From Alphaproteobacteria bacterium UBA1301 (GTDB lineage Bacteria; Pseudomonadota; Alphaproteobacteria; Micropepsales; Micropepsaceae), in assembly GCA_002307725.1 (NCBI GenBank), contig DBUB01000002.1, positions 1 through 64,000 of the forward strand: a DNA stretch of 64,000 bases, in the 5' to 3' direction. The translations under genes and the position numbers were made by a program. Under the pieces are notes generated by a model. The model searched no databases. It was not told the DNA's origin and was given only the letters and a program-made list of their open reading frames with translations. Position 1 is the first letter of the stretch; the number at the start of each line of letters is the position of its first letter. Below are positions 43,834 to 51,295 of this stretch, in pieces.

Positions 43834-44498
43834 GTTCGAATCGCCCGTTCGAGTGCCCGCGCGAACAGCCCCAGATCGGCTTCGCTGGCGCGCCCGTCAA
43901 ACCGGTTTTCGATCAGCGAACCCAGCACATAAAGTGCCGGATGCTGTCCAAGTGCCAAGCGAAACGCGGCGATGCTGCGATAACCGGTACGGCCAAACAA
44001 CAACTCGCCGCCGCCCGACAGGATCGCGCCCTTGCCGTCCGGTCCGACCACCGCCGTCACCGTGCCGGGCGCAATCAACCGCACGCCGTCGCAGGATGTC
44101 GCTTGCGCGATGCCGTCAGCCGCTTCGATGCAGAACACGGCACGATCGGCGCCGAACGCGGGCGCCGATGCGGTCGCCACCGCAATCGCTTCCGCGAAGG
44201 AGCGCGCGTCGAGCAAATCAAGCATCGACCGGTGCACGCCTTCCGACAATCGCATCCCGCGATCGTTCACGGACTTCAGCGCGTCGCGCTCAGCCCGCAG
44301 CGCCTGGTTCTCGGCGCGCAGTTTTTCGAGGACATACTGGGAAAGATCGATCACGCCCTCGTCGCCGAATCGCTGCGGCAGCAGCAGTGACAAAAGTTCG
44401 CCGTCGGCCGCAAGCTGCGCCCGGTGCATCCGGATATAGGCCTTCACCGCCTCGGCGGCGGCACTGGCAGAGTCACGGGACGGTGCGCTTTGGTTCAT
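43809..44498 (-). CDS. DUF484 family protein
   Basis: About 229 residues. A helical N-terminus (AEAVKAYIRMHRAQLAADGELLSLLLPQRFGDEGVIDLSQYVLEKLR) precedes a GAF-like domain with GYRSIAAFRLALGQHPALYVLGS. DUF484 genes regularly sit beside xerC. The function is not established. I start at 44498 because the longer in-frame start at 44621 would overlap the divergent priA gene and has atypical sequence. The end overlaps xerC. Confidence 0.9.
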   Translation of the reverse strand: MNQSAPSRDSASAAAEAVKAYIRMHRAQLAADGELLSLLLPQRFGDEGVIDLSQYVLEKLRAENQALRAERDALKSVNDRGMRLSEGVHRSMLDLLDARSFAEAIAVATASAPAFGADRAVFCIEAADGIAQATSCDGVRLIAPGTVTAVVGPDGKGAILSGGGELLFGRTGYRSIAAFRLALGQHPALYVLGSLIENRFDGRASEADLGLFARALERAIRTWLDLPKS

Positions 44499-44557
44499 TC
44501 GGCGTGATAAGGATGGCGTTCGAGGTTGAGAGATTCGTGATTCGCGAAGTGTAACGC

Positions 44558-46747
44558 ATGAGCGATGGGGTTCTAAAGTCCGATGATACACTTTCAGGGC
44601 GAGCCGCGGTATTGCTGCCACTGCCGCTTGCCGGAGCGTTTGACTATCATTTGACGGTGCCCCTACGTCGCGGACTTATCGTGACGGCGCCCATCGGCCC
44701 GCGACAATCGCTCGGCGTGGTGTGGGGCGCCGCCGCCGGCGGCGTTGAAGAAGCGCGCCTGAAACAAGCGATTCCCTTGCGCGGGGAGCCAATTCTGCCT
44801 ACCGGACTATGCGATTTCATCGACTGGGTGGCGCAGTACACCTTGAGCTTGCCCGGCATGGTGCTGGCGATGGCGCTCAGGTCGCGTCAGGCATTCGAGC
44901 CGGAAACGGCGCGCATTGCCTACATTCGCGGTGAAGGCGCGCCAAAGAAAATGACGCCCCCGCGCGAGCGCGTGCTGGATATCGCCGCCCACGGGCTGGC
45001 GCGATCGGTGCCGCAACTCGCCGAAGAAGCCAACGTAACGCCAGCTGTGGTGCGCGGCCTGATCGATTGCGGCGCACTGGCCGCGGTGGACTTGCCCGAG
45101 TTCGATCCCTTCCCGGTCCCCGACGCCGATTACGCGCGGGTGGTGCTCAACACCGAACAGGATCTCGCCGCGCATGTGTTGAAAGGCGCGGTCAAGGGGC
45201 GGCGTTTCGGCGTCAGCCTGCTCGACGGCATCACCGGATCGGGCAAGACCGAAACCTATTTCGAAGCGGTGGCGGAAGCTCTGCGCCAAGGCCGCCAGAG
45301 TTTGATCTTGCTGCCCGAAATCGCCCTGACGGTGCAGTTCCTCGACCGCTTTGCGGCGCGTTTCGGCGTGCGCCCGGCGGAATGGCATTCCGATCTCTCC
45401 CAGCGCGAGCGCCGCCGAGTCTATCGTGCCGTGATGCGCGGCGAGGCCCGCGTCGTGGTGGGGGCGCGTTCGGCGCTGTTCCTGCCGTTCCACGATCTCG
45501 GCCTCGTCATCGTCGATGAAGAACACGAGCAGGCCTATAAGCAGGAAGACGGCGCCATTTATCACGCCCGCGACATGGCGGTGGTGCGTGCCCGCTTCGA
45601 GAAATGCCCGGTGGTGCTGGCCAGCGCGACACCGTCACTGGAAAGCTATGTCAACGCCAAGAATGGGCGGTATGCGCACCTACGCTTGACCCGCCGCCAC
45701 GGCGCGGCGGTGCTGCCCGAAGTGCGGCTGATCGATATGCGCGAGGACCGCGGCGATCCCGGCACGTTCCTGTCGCCGACCCTGCGCGGCGCGCTTGCTA
45801 CCACGATCGAAGCCGGCGAGCAGGCGATGCTGTTCCTCAATCGCCGCGGTTATGCGCCGCTCACCTTGTGCGGAGCCTGCGGCCACAAGCTCGTCTGCCG
45901 CCAATGCTCGGCTTGGCTGGTGGAACATCGCTATCGCAAACGCCTGGTTTGCCATCACTGCGGCTACGAGACGGCACTGCCAACCGAATGTCCCGAATGC
46001 CATGCCCAAGGCACACTCACCGCCTGCGGACCGGGCGTCGAACGCGTGATGGAGGAGTTCAAGCTCATCTTCCCCGACGCGCGCGTCGCCATTGCCTCCT
46101 CCGATACGATGGGGGGACCGGCGGAAATGCAAGCCGCCATCCGCGCCATGATGAAACGCGAGATCGACGTTTTGATTGGCACCCAAATCGTCGCAAAAGG
46201 TCATCACTTCCCGCAATTGACCCTGGTCGGTGTGGTCGATGCCGATCTCGGCGGTTCCGACGGCGATCTGCGCGCCCGCGAACGCACCTTTCAGTTATTG
46301 CACCAAGTGTCGGGCCGGGCGGGGCGCGCCGAGAAGCCAGGTCTCGTCTTGATGCAGACGCGCAATCCCAAAGACGCGGTGATGCAGGCGCTGATCGCTG
46401 CCGATCGCGATGCCTTCTACGACCAGGAGACCAAATATCGCCAAGCCGCGCACGCGCCGCCGTTCGGGCGGCTGGCGGCGATCATTCTGTCGGGCCATGA
46501 CGGTGACAAGGTGCAAGAAGCAGGGCGGATTCTGGCCAAAACCGTACCGGCCGCCCGCAGTGTCAAAGTTTGGGGCCCGACTCCAGCGTTTTATTCCTTG
46601 CTGCGCGGCCAAACTCGCGAGCGCTTGCTGGTGCAGGCGGAAAAGAGCGTCGACATCCAGGCCTATTTGCGCGCCTGGCTGAGACTCTCTGAGATTCCGA
46701 AACAAGTGCGGCTGGTGGTCGACGTCGATCCGGTGAGTTTTTTCTGA
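44558..46747 (+). CDS. priA: Primosomal replication protein N' (PriA helicase)
   Basis: A 729-residue 3'-5' helicase that restarts stalled replication forks. Walker A is GITGSGKTE (about residue 223), the DEEH box is VIVDEEHEQAYKQED (about 320), and two zinc-binding clusters lie near residues 437-490 (CGACGHKLVCRQC, CHHCGYETALPTECPEC). The C-terminal motifs VGTQ-like LIGTQIVAKGHHFP and QVSGRAGR are intact. It is divergent from DUF484. Confidence 0.97.
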   Translation: MSDGVLKSDDTLSGRAAVLLPLPLAGAFDYHLTVPLRRGLIVTAPIGPRQSLGVVWGAAAGGVEEARLKQAIPLRGEPILPTGLCDFIDWVAQYTLSLPGMVLAMALRSRQAFEPETARIAYIRGEGAPKKMTPPRERVLDIAAHGLARSVPQLAEEANVTPAVVRGLIDCGALAAVDLPEFDPFPVPDADYARVVLNTEQDLAAHVLKGAVKGRRFGVSLLDGITGSGKTETYFEAVAEALRQGRQSLILLPEIALTVQFLDRFAARFGVRPAEWHSDLSQRERRRVYRAVMRGEARVVVGARSALFLPFHDLGLVIVDEEHEQAYKQEDGAIYHARDMAVVRARFEKCPVVLASATPSLESYVNAKNGRYAHLRLTRRHGAAVLPEVRLIDMREDRGDPGTFLSPTLRGALATTIEAGEQAMLFLNRRGYAPLTLCGACGHKLVCRQCSAWLVEHRYRKRLVCHHCGYETALPTECPECHAQGTLTACGPGVERVMEEFKLIFPDARVAIASSDTMGGPAEMQAAIRAMMKREIDVLIGTQIVAKGHHFPQLTLVGVVDADLGGSDGDLRARERTFQLLHQVSGRAGRAEKPGLVLMQTRNPKDAVMQALIAADRDAFYDQETKYRQAAHAPPFGRLAAIILSGHDGDKVQEAGRILAKTVPAARSVKVWGPTPAFYSLLRGQTRERLLVQAEKSVDIQAYLRAWLRLSEIPKQVRLVVDVDPVSFF

Positions 46748-46816
46748 GCGGGCGCCGCAATGGCATCGCGAATCAGCTACATATTTTCAGACTTGGGGAA
46801 TTCAGAGGTGTAACGC

Positions 46817-47458
46817 ATGTCCGAACTTCCCAAGGTTGCCATTTGCTATCCCTCATCCGACATGGTGCATGCCGACTTCACACTGGCGTTGGCGGGCCTG
46901 TGCCTGGCCGCCCATCCGCTTCCTGTGACGGTCATCAACGCAAAAAGCTCGATTGTTGCCGAAGCCCGCAACAACGGCGTTGAGGAGGCGCGCGGTTCGG
47001 GCGCCGAATATCTGTTGTTCCTCGACAGCGACATGGTGTTTCCGCTGACGTTGCTGCATCGCCTTTTGCTGCACCACAAAGACATTGTCGGTGCTGTCTA
47101 TACCCGGCGCCAAGCGCCTTACAGCTTGCTCGGCAAGACGCTCGACAGCCAGCCTGATCCGGAGGCCACCGGCTGCGTGGAAATGGCCCGCCTGCCGACG
47201 GGTTGCATGCTCATCCGGATGGCGGTGTTCGACGCTTTGCCCAAGCCTTATTTCTTTTTCGGCATCAACCACGAACAGGGGACTCTTCTCGGCGAAGATT
47301 ATGCCTTCTGTGATGCGGCGCGCGCGGCCGGTTTTCGCATTTGGGCCGATCTGAATCTTTCACAGGAGATCGGGCATATCGGCCAGCGGGTCTGCCGCAT
47401 CGCGGAAACGCTTGGCCGTCATTCCGTTTCGGAACCGGCGCGCAAGACAACGCCCTAG
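46817..47458 (+). CDS. Glycosyltransferase-like (GT-A fold) protein
   Basis: A 213-residue soluble protein. It has a nucleotide-sugar-binding-like N-terminus (VAICYPSSDMVHADF), NAKSSIVAEARNNGVEEA, then the DxD-like LLFLDSDMVFP, and later LPTGCMLIRMAVF and GEDYAFCDAARAAGF with the acidic residues of GT-A enzymes. It is shorter than typical GT2 proteins and close to small Anp1/phage-type glycosyltransferase domains. Acceptor unknown. It stands alone between priA and a PAS protein. Confidence 0.8.
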   Translation: MSELPKVAICYPSSDMVHADFTLALAGLCLAAHPLPVTVINAKSSIVAEARNNGVEEARGSGAEYLLFLDSDMVFPLTLLHRLLLHHKDIVGAVYTRRQAPYSLLGKTLDSQPDPEATGCVEMARLPTGCMLIRMAVFDALPKPYFFFGINHEQGTLLGEDYAFCDAARAAGFRIWADLNLSQEIGHIGQRVCRIAETLGRHSVSEPARKTTP

Positions 47459-47486
47459 CTGGCATCGATCCGGAACATTTTTCCGG

Positions 47487-48014
47487 TCAGCGCCCGGGTG
47501 CGACCGTCAGCGAGCAAGCTCCGACATATACGACGTGATCGACCTGGTCGTCGGTTTCGCCGAGCGGTAGCAGCACACCCTCGAAATCGGTGTAGACGAC
47601 ATGGTCCATGTCGTGGCCGGTCCGGCCGCGATAGGCGAGCGGCTCGCGCGTTTCGACGACGCGGCGGTACAGCGGCAGCAACCCCTGCATCAGCACCGGC
47701 ATGTCCTTGGCGACGTCGGAAAAGCGGCGATGGGCAATTGGCACGTCGTGGGCGCGCACCACGGCATCACCGACGTAGCGGTTTTCGAAATCCGCCCCGC
47801 CGTCGATCACCGCCGCCACCGACATATGAGGCATGATGTCGACGATATCGCGCGGCCTAAGGTCGGCGCGCGAGGGAAATTTCCGATTCACCCGTAGTAG
47901 GCGCCAGAGCGTCACTCCCCGCTGCGCCGGCGTACTCGCCAGCGTATCGAGCGCGCACACCTCGAAATTGGTGCGCTCGGGCAAAAGCTCTTCGGGGCCC
48001 GTAACTGGGGGCAC
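47487..48014 (-). CDS. PAS-domain (PF07310-type) protein
   Basis: A 175-residue protein of the PAS_5 group, common in alphaproteobacteria. The pattern LWRLLRVNRKFPSRADLRPRDIVDIMPHMSVA, then FENRYVGDAVVRAHDVPI and VVYTDFEGVLLPLGE is typical. These single-domain PAS proteins have no output domain and unknown function. Starts at a GTG. Confidence 0.85.
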   Translation of the reverse strand: MPPVTGPEELLPERTNFEVCALDTLASTPAQRGVTLWRLLRVNRKFPSRADLRPRDIVDIMPHMSVAAVIDGGADFENRYVGDAVVRAHDVPIAHRRFSDVAKDMPVLMQGLLPLYRRVVETREPLAYRGRTGHDMDHVVYTDFEGVLLPLGETDDQVDHVVYVGACSLTVAPGR

Positions 48015-48105
48015 AGCAACTCCGCTGTATCGTGAATCAATTGCGCGTTTCTACCTTAGCGCTTAATGGGGCGTAAAATCATCCTAAATCCAGGTACTGT
48101 TTCGG

Positions 48106-48480
48106 TCAGAGCAGCCGCAGATCGCAAGTTGCAAAGATGTCGGTGGTGGCGAGCAACGGCGCGTCGAGCGCCTTGGCGGCGCCATAGGCAAAACAATCGG
48201 CCAGACTCCACCGCCCGGCACTATAGGTGAGGAAGCCTTGCCGCGCCCACGACGTCTGAATGGAATCGACAGCGCGCTGGCTAATGCCGCTCTGCCGCAG
48301 GAAGGTTCCCAGAATCGGTGCCGGGTCGGCATAGCGTTTCGACAATTTGAGCAGCACATTCATCACCACGATCGGCGAGATCATCACCTCCGGCGCCTCG
48401 CATAGTTTGGCGGCGACGGCGTCAAAGCCGGCATCCCGCAGCAGCAGGGTCAAAACGGCAGAGGAGTGGATCATGATCAT
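48106..48480 (-). CDS. vapC: VapC-like PIN-domain protein with altered active site
   Basis: A 124-residue PIN domain of the type encoded after PSK-type antitoxins. Active VapC toxins open with I-D-T/S-S-A and have a Glu in the second helix region. Here the opening reads MIHSSAV (His in place of Asp) and the equivalent of LEA/VEV reads VMNVLLKL (Asn in place of Glu). The later acidic residues survive (SLADCFAYG and ATTDIFATCD). Two of the four metal-binding acids therefore appear to be lost, and the protein may be a disarmed toxin. It is translationally coupled to the antitoxin gene (ATGA overlap). Confidence 0.82.
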   Translation of the reverse strand: MIMIHSSAVLTLLLRDAGFDAVAAKLCEAPEVMISPIVVMNVLLKLSKRYADPAPILGTFLRQSGISQRAVDSIQTSWARQGFLTYSAGRWSLADCFAYGAAKALDAPLLATTDIFATCDLRLL

Positions 48481-48707
48481 CGCCCCGGCTCCGAGGCTTT
48501 CGGCAGTTTTTTGGCGGCAAGCGCCTGCTGCAGAGTACCAAGGGTGACGAGGTATTCGGCTAGCGGCGGCTTGTTCTTGCCGCGGTTCAGCCGCGCGAGC
48601 TTCTCGGTGACGGCGTTGTGGACGGCAACCGTCAGCTTCTCACCGGTGGCTTCGGCCAGCGCCCGGATGGCAACTTCGGTGGCAGAATTCTTGATATTTA
48701 GGCCCAT
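48477..48707 (-). CDS. vapB: VapB-like antitoxin (PSK-type)
   Basis: A 76-residue protein from the ATG at 48707 (GGAAGG five bases upstream). The N-terminus MGLNIKNSATEVAIRALAEATGEKLTVAVHNAV... fits the PF07704-type transcription factors that neutralise VapC toxins and repress their operon. A longer in-frame start at 48749 would span the operator-like repeat and is unlikely. Confidence 0.87.
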   Translation of the reverse strand: MGLNIKNSATEVAIRALAEATGEKLTVAVHNAVTEKLARLNRGKNKPPLAEYLVTLGTLQQALAAKKLPKASEPGR

Positions 48708-48708
48708 A

Positions 48709-48746
48709 TCTACCTTCCTGGTATAAACATTACCCAAGAAGGTAGA
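48709..48746. promoter_or_regulatory. Inverted repeat in front of vapB (probable TA operator)
   Basis: TCTACCTTC and GAAGGTAGA, perfect 9-base arms 20 bases apart, flank the expected promoter. The left arm overlaps the ribosome site of vapB. A further TCTACC lies at 48763-48768, near the end of leuC. This fits autoregulation by the antitoxin complex. Confidence 0.7.
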
Positions 48747-48763
48747 CATTGATCAAGAATTTT

Positions 48764-50164
48764 CTACCCCAATGTCCTCACATCTACCAAATGACCGGTC
48801 ACAGCGGCGGCGGCAGCCATCGCCGGGCTCATCAGATGGGTACGTCCGCCGCGGCCTTGGCGGCCTTCAAAGTTGCGGTTGGAGGTGGAAGCGCAGCGCT
48901 CGCCCGGTTCCAGACGATCGGCGTTCATCGCCAGGCACATCGAGCAGCCCGGCTCACGCCATTCGAATCCCGCCGCCAGGAACACTTGATCGAGACCCTC
49001 TTGCTCGGCCTGGTGCTTCACCAGACCGGAGCCCGGCACCACCATGGCGCTGACATGGGCGGCGACCTTGCGGCCTTTCGCGATGGCGGCGGCGGCGCGC
49101 AAGTCCTCGATCCGCCCGTTGGTGCAGGAGCCGATGAACACCCGGTCGACTTTGACCTCCGTGAGCGGCGTGCCGGGCCTTAAATCCATATAGGCCAGGG
49201 CCCGCTCGACGGCGGAGCGCTTGGCCGGATCGGCAATCGCCGCCGGGTCCGGGACCACCGATGTCACCGGCAAAGCCTGCTCCGGCGAGGTGCCCCAGGT
49301 TACCATCGGCGGCACATCGGCGGCCTGAAGCACGATTTCGGCGTCGAACACCGCATCCGGGTCCGATTTCAAGAGCTTCCAGGTCGCCACCGCGGCTTCG
49401 AAGGCACCCGCCTTGGGGGCACGCGGGCGGCCAGCGATATAAGCAAAGGTCGTCTCGTCAGGCGCCACCAATCCGGCGCGGGCGCCGCCCTCGATGGTCA
49501 TGTTGCAGAGGGTCATGCGCGCTTCCATCGACAGCGCGCGGATCGCTTCGCCAGCGAATTCGATCACATGCCCGGTGCCGCCGGCGGTACCGATCCTCGC
49601 GATGATGGCGAGCGCCAGATCCTTGGAAGTAACACCGTTCGGCAGAACACCGTTCACGGTGACCCGCATGTTCTTGGACTTGGGGGCGAGCAGGGTCTGG
49701 GTCGCCAACACATGCTCGACCTCAGACGTGCCGATGCCGAAGGCCAGTGCCCCAAAGGCACCATGGGTAGAGGTGTGGGAATCGCCGCAGACGATGGTGG
49801 TGCCTGGCAGGGTGAAGCCCTGCTCAGGGCCGACGATATGCACCACGCCCTGACGGATGTCGTCCATGGCGAGATATTCGACGCCGAAGTCCTTGGTGTT
49901 GCGCTCCAGGGTGGCGATCTGCTCGGCGCTTTGCGGGTCGGCGATGCCTTTGGCCCGGTCGACGGTGGGGACATTGTGGTCGGCGACAGCCAGTGTCTTT
50001 TCCGGCCGGCGGACCTTGCGGCCAGTGTTGCGCAGACCCTCAAACGCCTGGGGACTGGTCACTTCGTGCACCAGGTGGCGGTCGATATAGAGAATGCTCG
50101 ATTCTCCCGGCGCTTCGTGCACCAGATGCGCATCCCAGATCTTGTCGTAGAGGGTTTTGCCCAT
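48764..50164 (-). CDS. leuC: 3-isopropylmalate dehydratase large subunit
   Basis: A 466-residue iron-sulfur hydro-lyase of leucine synthesis. It shows MGKTLYDKIWDAH at the N-terminus, CGDSHTSTHGAFGALAFGIGTSEVEHVLATQ, the cluster Cys in VFIGSCTNGRIEDL and GCSMCLAMN, and SNRNFEGRQG near the end. I start at 50164, the family-typical position, rather than 50176. The small subunit gene leuD is not adjacent in this window. Confidence 0.97.
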   Translation of the reverse strand: MGKTLYDKIWDAHLVHEAPGESSILYIDRHLVHEVTSPQAFEGLRNTGRKVRRPEKTLAVADHNVPTVDRAKGIADPQSAEQIATLERNTKDFGVEYLAMDDIRQGVVHIVGPEQGFTLPGTTIVCGDSHTSTHGAFGALAFGIGTSEVEHVLATQTLLAPKSKNMRVTVNGVLPNGVTSKDLALAIIARIGTAGGTGHVIEFAGEAIRALSMEARMTLCNMTIEGGARAGLVAPDETTFAYIAGRPRAPKAGAFEAAVATWKLLKSDPDAVFDAEIVLQAADVPPMVTWGTSPEQALPVTSVVPDPAAIADPAKRSAVERALAYMDLRPGTPLTEVKVDRVFIGSCTNGRIEDLRAAAAIAKGRKVAAHVSAMVVPGSGLVKHQAEQEGLDQVFLAAGFEWREPGCSMCLAMNADRLEPGERCASTSNRNFEGRQGRGGRTHLMSPAMAAAAAVTGHLVDVRTLG

Positions 50165-50265
50165 AGCCGTCACCAATTGTTACCGGGCGGCTAACAACAC
50201 CAGCCCGGCGGTTCGCGCAAGACCCTTGTCCGATCAGCGGCTTGAGCCGACATAAACGACCGGAT

Positions 50266-50727
50266 TCAGGCCATTTCGTCGACTTCGGCGTCCGACAGAT
50301 TGCCCGGCACGATGGTGACCGGAATGGCCTGGACCTTGGTGGCGAACAGCTTGACCAACGGGCCGGGACCGTCTTTGGACGTGCCCGCCGCCAGCACCAG
50401 AATGGAGATGTCGTGGTCGCGGCGGATCAAATCCATCAAACTGGTGGCGGCCTCGCCATGCTCGATGATGAGTTCCGGCGTGATGCCGGTCAGCTCGTTG
50501 ATGGCTTTTGCCGCCTCGTAGACGAGGGCCTCAGCATCGCGGTGGGCTTCGTCGGTCATGATCTCTTCGACCCCGCCCCATTGGGTGAAATCGACTGGCG
50601 GGGCGACGCAGAGAAGGGTCATGCGCCCCTCGGTGTGCTGGGCCCGGCGCGCCGCAAAGCGCACCGCCACCTTGCACTCAGGTGTCTTGTCCACCACCAC
50701 CAGGAATTTGCGGACCGAGCCGCTCAT
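50266..50727 (-). CDS. Universal stress protein (UspA family)
   Basis: A 153-residue Usp domain protein: KFLVVVDKTPECKVAVRFAARRA, then LTLLCVAPP-type strand, EAALVY-type helix and the ATP-loop-like LVLAAGTSKDGPGPLVK. The C-terminal IPVTIVPG closes the fold. The loop is less Gly-rich than in ATP-binding Usp proteins. It lies 11 bases after the BrnA gene on the same strand, although the two are not expected to be related in function. Confidence 0.88.
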   Translation of the reverse strand: MSGSVRKFLVVVDKTPECKVAVRFAARRAQHTEGRMTLLCVAPPVDFTQWGGVEEIMTDEAHRDAEALVYEAAKAINELTGITPELIIEHGEAATSLMDLIRRDHDISILVLAAGTSKDGPGPLVKLFATKVQAIPVTIVPGNLSDAEVDEMA

Positions 50728-50738
50728 GGCGCTTTCGC

Positions 50739-50978
50739 CTATTTTGAAACGCGTTCGAGCTTGTCAGCCAGCCACAGTTTGATCAAGGACTGGCGTGTAA
50801 CGCCGAGCTTGCGCGCCTCACGGTCGAGCGAGTCCACCATCCAGGTAGGAAAATCGACATTCACACGCTTGGCGTCCAGATTGGGGCGACGGGCCGTCGA
50901 CCAATCGATCGCTGCCGAAACATCTTCACCGTCATCAAAGCGGCGGTCGAATTCCTCAGTTGTCATGGGCGGTTTCAT
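50739..50978 (-). CDS. brnA: BrnA-type antitoxin
   Basis: A 79-residue protein with a ribbon-helix-helix C-terminus (KRVNVDFPTWMVDSLDREARKLGVTRQSLIKLWLADKL) and an acidic toxin-binding N-terminus (MTTEEFDRRFDDGEDVS). It fits the BrnA antitoxins that bind BrnT and repress the operon. It overlaps the toxin gene by 23 bases. Confidence 0.87.
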   Translation of the reverse strand: MKPPMTTEEFDRRFDDGEDVSAAIDWSTARRPNLDAKRVNVDFPTWMVDSLDREARKLGVTRQSLIKLWLADKLERVSK

Positions 50979-51225
50979 ATGAGGCTACCTCCTCTCTGCG
51001 CGAACGCCGGACCGAGATGATACGAATATTCGGCGCCCTATAGGTGATAACGGCCGACCAATGCACGCCGGTGATTAACCCAACAATCAGGAACCGCGGC
51101 TCACCGGCTAGGCGAGCTGCCATTTCCAAACGATGAGGATCGTCCCAAAGCGACTGCGCTTCGACGAAATCGATGTCGTGTTTCACCTTGTTCGCTTGGC
51201 TCTTGGCCGGGTCGAATTCGAACAT
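50956..51225 (-). CDS. brnT: BrnT-type ribonuclease toxin
   Basis: An 89-residue RelE-fold toxin: MFEFDPAKSQANKVKHDIDFVEAQSLWDDP, GEPRFLIVGLITGVHWSAVITYR, IRIISVRRSRREEVASYE. The conserved FDPAK-N--KH-IDF opening and the RIIS-R-S/R-RE end are hallmarks of BrnT. It precedes the antitoxin gene, which is the normal BrnTA order, and has a long palindromic operator just upstream. All residues I know to be conserved look intact. Confidence 0.9.
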   Translation of the reverse strand: MFEFDPAKSQANKVKHDIDFVEAQSLWDDPHRLEMAARLAGEPRFLIVGLITGVHWSAVITYRAPNIRIISVRRSRREEVASYETAHDN

Positions 51226-51242
51226 GATAGGGCAGTGTATAT

Positions 51243-51279
51243 GGATAGAAAAGGTATAGTCAATATACCTATTCTATCC
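51243..51279. promoter_or_regulatory. Long palindromic operator upstream of brnT
   Basis: Two 16-base arms (left arm GGATAGAAAAGGTATA, right arm complementary at 15 of 16 positions) flank a 5-base spacer, 18 bases upstream of brnT. It is an AT-rich site that probably contains the promoter and binds the BrnA dimer or BrnTA complex. Confidence 0.75.
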
Positions 51280-51295
51280 TATTCCAACTAGCAGC

